DNA of 64,000 bases, taken from positions 1 to 64,000 of the forward strand of contig JAHHIE010000024.1 in NCBI GenBank assembly GCA_019358945.1, read 5' to 3'. Below, piece after piece: positions 61,437 through 64,000 of this stretch. Made by a program: the position numbers and the translations under genes. The notes below the pieces were generated by a model. It was given only the letters and a program-made list of their open reading frames with translations, was not told the DNA's origin and made no database searches. Source of the stretch: Stenomitos rutilans HA7619-LM2 (GTDB lineage Bacteria > Cyanobacteriota > Cyanobacteriia > Leptolyngbyales > Leptolyngbyaceae). Position 1 is the first letter of the stretch. Every line of letters starts with the position of its first letter.

Positions 61437-62735
61437 GTGAGTACCTGGACACCCAACTTTAACCGTCAAATCGATCAAGAGGAGCAGCAGCTATACGATC
61501 ACTTGCTCCGGCTTGTGCAATCCGAGCTGCCGAGCCAGTTGATCGAGCGCTTTCGCGCCCTCTTTGTTGATGGTGTGGGTTATCCTGACGCAGACATCGT
61601 GGCAGCGATTAACAAGATTGCAAGCTCTAAAGCCGCTGACCAAGAATTTCGATTTGTACTCAACCGCTGTTGCCATATTCTAATCAATCGCTGGCAGACT
61701 CGCCCTCAGCTTCAAACGGCGATTCCAGAGCTTATTTCACTCTTTGAAACTACCCCTGCTCGACCTGTCACCGAGTATTCACGTGCTCGATCGGCGCGGC
61801 GAATGCGTGAGCTAGTCAAGGGTTTTGTAGACAGCGAGCAATATGTGACGTTGCGCCGCCTGTCTCAAGTGATGAACCAGGCAAGTGATTTGCATGCTCC
61901 CCCGGCTCATGAGCCGATTGGTGCACTCATTCGACGCTACCCCTATCTCTATGAACACTGCCTTTTAACGGATGGCAGCACTTACGAGCATCAGCAAACT
62001 ATTCGACAACTTCAGGCAAAGGCTCAGCGTCAGTATGAAGTGGACCTGTCGCAGTATGTGACCTATCAGGTACGACGATCGCAGCTCGATCGTGAGGGGT
62101 CTGCGCAGGTGAGTAGTCGAATTCTTCAGCCAGTCAAGAACCCTACGCTGCTGAGCGATCAAGATTTATGCCGTGCGCTCAAGCAATTTGCTGGCAAATC
62201 TCAAAGTGATGGTACCTATCGAGACTCAGCACAGCGGTTTCTGACGCATACCAATCAAACTCCAACCTTTCAATCGTTTAAGGATGATCTCTACCAGTAC
62301 ATTACAGCTTCAGTAGACCCGGAATACGGTAAGCGGCAGTTCAATCATCAGCTTTATAGTCAACTCAAGAGTACTCTGCCAGAAAGTAACGAGCAAAAGC
62401 TGAATGACTTTTTAATCGTGAGAACCTGTAGCCACCTACTGAATTTTCTTGTGGTAGAAAGCCCACAACGACCCAATCACTTTGTGTTTGTTGATCTCAT
62501 CTCCAATATTGGCTCTACTTTAACAACAGGATTGTTGCTAAAAATTGTGCTGATTTGCCGTAAGGTAAAGCCCTATCTAGAGAAGCGGTTCTCTATTTTG
62601 TTTAACCACTATGAGTTTTGTCGCCGCGATGGTGTGCAGTGGTTGGTAGAAGCAATGGAGACGCTTAATCTGGCGTTAAGCACGAACTTTAGTACGATCG
62701 ATCTCTCCTTTATCAACCAGATTGCTCATCAGTAA
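61437..62735 (+). CDS. Large hypothetical protein upstream of rpsU
   Basis: A 432-aa, mostly helical protein with no recognised domain. LYDHLLRLVQSELPSQLIER and FRFVLNRCCHILINRWQTRP are near the N-terminus; the second half contains YRDSAQRFLTHTNQTPTFQS and RTCSHLLNFLVVESPQRPNH. TGLLLKIVLICRKVKPYLEK near residue 365 is the only hydrophobic segment and may be a membrane-associated helix rather than a full anchor. It looks like a cyanobacterial conserved protein. GTG start without a strong ribosome-binding site. Function unknown. Confidence 0.7.
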   Translation: MSTWTPNFNRQIDQEEQQLYDHLLRLVQSELPSQLIERFRALFVDGVGYPDADIVAAINKIASSKAADQEFRFVLNRCCHILINRWQTRPQLQTAIPELISLFETTPARPVTEYSRARSARRMRELVKGFVDSEQYVTLRRLSQVMNQASDLHAPPAHEPIGALIRRYPYLYEHCLLTDGSTYEHQQTIRQLQAKAQRQYEVDLSQYVTYQVRRSQLDREGSAQVSSRILQPVKNPTLLSDQDLCRALKQFAGKSQSDGTYRDSAQRFLTHTNQTPTFQSFKDDLYQYITASVDPEYGKRQFNHQLYSQLKSTLPESNEQKLNDFLIVRTCSHLLNFLVVESPQRPNHFVFVDLISNIGSTLTTGLLLKIVLICRKVKPYLEKRFSILFNHYEFCRRDGVQWLVEAMETLNLALSTNFSTIDLSFINQIAHQ

Positions 62736-62982
62736 GCTCTAGGGAGACGAGAGCAACTTTTTGTGCTAACGTACCCTTTGAATTGATCTGTCGGTAAACT
62801 GAATTGAGTAGCCTATTGTCAGATGCGCTATGGATGTTCTAAGGAAACCACCTCCAAAGGCTTGACTCGATCTGTAACCAGGAAGGCAACCAACGCTTAA
62901 ATGGGTTTGTCTTGGAGCAAGGTGTTTGCTCGTCGGTGCAGCAGTTCGTTCACACAATTATGTTCTGGAGAGATTAAACGGA

Positions 62983-63162
62983 ATGACTCAGGTAGTTCTT
63001 GGTGAAAACGAAGGCATTGATTCTGCTTTGCGGCGATTCAAACGTCAAGTTTCTAAAGCTGGGATTTTAGCTGATTTGCGCTCCCATCGACACTTTGAAA
63101 CGCCGATTGAGAAGAAGAAGCGGAAAGCGATCGTGGCTCGGCGCAAGCGTCGCTATAGTTAA
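62983..63162 (+). CDS. rpsU: 30S ribosomal protein S21
   Basis: A 59-aa basic protein of the small ribosomal subunit, near the anti-Shine-Dalgarno end. [40 protein letters not shown] and the terminal [17 protein letters not shown] are typical of cyanobacterial S21. The ATG at 62983 has GGAGAG about 14 bases upstream; an upstream ATG at 62926 gives an unlikely extension. In cyanobacteria S21 may have several copies; the one here is not linked to another ribosomal gene. Confidence 0.95.
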   Translation: MTQVVLGENEGIDSALRRFKRQVSKAGILADLRSHRHFETPIEKKKRKAIVARRKRRYS

Positions 63163-63358
63163 ACTTACCGCAGTTTCCCATCCAATCAGCCACGGTCTTA
63201 TCAAGACAGACATCGGGTTGAAGGGATTGGGTGTAAGGAATGCAAATGCAACCGATCGTGATGATGACTAGACGGTTTGCTTGATGGTGCAGCGTTGTCA
63301 TCATGTTCTCGATGTTGAGCCCGACCCTTTAAGTAGCCGTATCGTTAAAACTAAGAAA

Positions 63359-63379
63359 GCGGCGAAACCTGCTCGCCGC
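63359..63379 (-). terminator. Hairpin downstream of the 63436 gene
   Basis: Perfect 7-bp arms GCGGCGA and TCGCCGC with a 7-base loop; on the minus strand TTTCTTAGTTTT follows. It lies about 55 bases beyond the stop codon. Confidence 0.55.
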
Positions 63380-63435
63380 CTTCCTGTATCAACCGCTTTG
63401 CTGGTCAGATAATTGATGTCTTACACCAGAATCAA

Positions 63436-63798
63436 CTAACCGCCGATCTTATCCTGAACCTTCTCAAGGACGTTTTTGATGTCTTTCTCAACAGAGGGTG
63501 CACCTCCTGAGTTAGAAGGCCGCTTCATCTCGTTGAGACCAGCTTTACCTTGTACCTCGTTAAGACCACCACCTTTGGTCTTCTGCTGTGTTTCGCCAAG
63601 CGAGGGGGGGTGATCGGTTGCGATCGCATCGCGTGATTCTTGCTCAAACTCTTTTGCTGCTTTGTTGGCCGCTGCGTTGGGTTCGTTCCTCATGGGTGCT
63701 GCAAAAGCAGGGGTAACGTAAGAAAACAGCAAGACGGCACAGAGGCAGATCGTTACAAGGTAACGAAGGGGACGTAAAACCGTTAAAACATCTTTCAT
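63436..63798 (-). CDS. Small secreted protein, low-temperature-induced-protein-like
   Basis: A 120-aa protein from the ATG at 63798, with GGAGGA six bases upstream. MKDVLTVLRPLRYLVTICLC and AVLLFSYVTPAFA form a signal peptide; the cleavage site is AFA-AP. The mature part is charged and flexible: EQESRDAIATDHPPSLGETQ, GGGLNEVQGKAGLNEMKRPS and SVEKDIKNVLEKVQDKIGG. It resembles cyanobacterial proteins annotated as low temperature-induced. Likely periplasmic; role unknown. The final 200 bases of the window (63814-64000) hold no gene. Confidence 0.7.
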   Translation of the reverse strand: MKDVLTVLRPLRYLVTICLCAVLLFSYVTPAFAAPMRNEPNAAANKAAKEFEQESRDAIATDHPPSLGETQQKTKGGGLNEVQGKAGLNEMKRPSNSGGAPSVEKDIKNVLEKVQDKIGG

Positions 63799-64000
63799 AG
63801 CAGGTTCCTCCAAGCTATAGAAGTTAGTGTTGCAAGGCCAGTTGATTAGGACAACTGAGCCTCTTCCATCTACCCAGATCTGTACACTGTCTCACATCTA
63901 CACCTTGAGGGATTTACGGTACTACATAAAGCTAATTTTATCTCTCTCAAGGAAGAGCAAAGAGGTTAGGATGTCGCTCGTGCAACAGTTCGACTCGCTG

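Overview
The window comes from a cyanobacterial chromosome, probably a filamentous one. Supporting evidence: a 38-codon psbI for photosystem II, a plant-type [2Fe-2S] ferredoxin, a CpcS-type phycobiliprotein lyase, a biliverdin-reductase-like protein, ClpC/ClpS, a DUF3769 outer-membrane protein and an HpsE-like glycosyltransferase. The palindrome GCGATCGC (HIP1) recurs throughout, and heptameric tandem repeats (CTCAAAA, CTGACTC, CGGTCAG and GGGTGTG types) are scattered between genes and inside several of them.

Layout. 1-700: edge of a mobile region, with the start of an IS630-type transposase running off the left end, a small winged-helix-like protein, and a 3' fragment of tRNA-Pro(GGG) that looks like an integration scar. 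1-10.4 kb: GDP-mannose dehydratase, CpcS lyase, a hypothetical protein, DUF3769 protein, psbI and two glycosyltransferases facing each other across a MITE-like element. 10.8-16.5 kb: a giant TPR protein, sucrose-phosphatase, a small antitoxin-like protein, RuvA and two small proteins. 16.5-25 kb: clpC, rimI-like acetyltransferase, then lysA, diadenylate cyclase (cdaA), uppS and a PGRP-type amidase. 25-31 kb: a 77-aa protein, an FKBP isomerase, a CobA-HemD fusion, an SH3 protein, a hexapeptide acetyltransferase, DUF2288 and PlsC. 31-36 kb: purF and purL. 36-44 kb: VOC protein, Uma2 nuclease, BvdR-like reductase, CHRD protein, ferredoxin, SpoIID protein, HTH/GrpE-like protein, Dps and sulfiredoxin. 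44-50 kb: a cobalamin riboswitch ahead of a flavin-reductase-like gene, signal peptidase I, HhH protein, TM2 protein, J-domain/TPR protein, CPBP protease and ClpS. 50-64 kb: M23 peptidase, a zinc-ribbon kinase-WD40 protein, a fused two-domain peptide ABC ATPase, TFIIB-type zinc protein, PatD-like protein, RelA/SpoT, a 432-aa hypothetical, rpsU and a small secreted protein.

Most genes stand alone. Recurrent themes are tetrapyrroles (CobA-HemD, BvdR-like, CpcS, cobalamin riboswitch), the cell envelope (DUF3769 protein, UppS, amidase, M23, SpoIID, glycosyltransferases), purines (purF, purL), nucleotide second messengers (CdaA, RelA/SpoT), Clp proteolysis (ClpC, ClpS) and redox defence (Dps, sulfiredoxin, ferredoxin).

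The most unusual observations are: (1) the same repeat-derived peptide inserted in the same reading frame in two adjacent divergent enzymes, rimI and lysA, with other repeat-derived insertions in purL, an ABC ATPase and an HTH protein; (2) a cobalamin riboswitch controlling a Fre-like reductase, a candidate corrinoid reductase; (3) an insertion of about 100 residues between the catalytic loop and DFG motif of a WD40 kinase; (4) a tRNA-Pro 3' fragment next to a transposase, suggesting a genomic-island boundary. I found no clearly new multi-gene defence or biosynthetic system.
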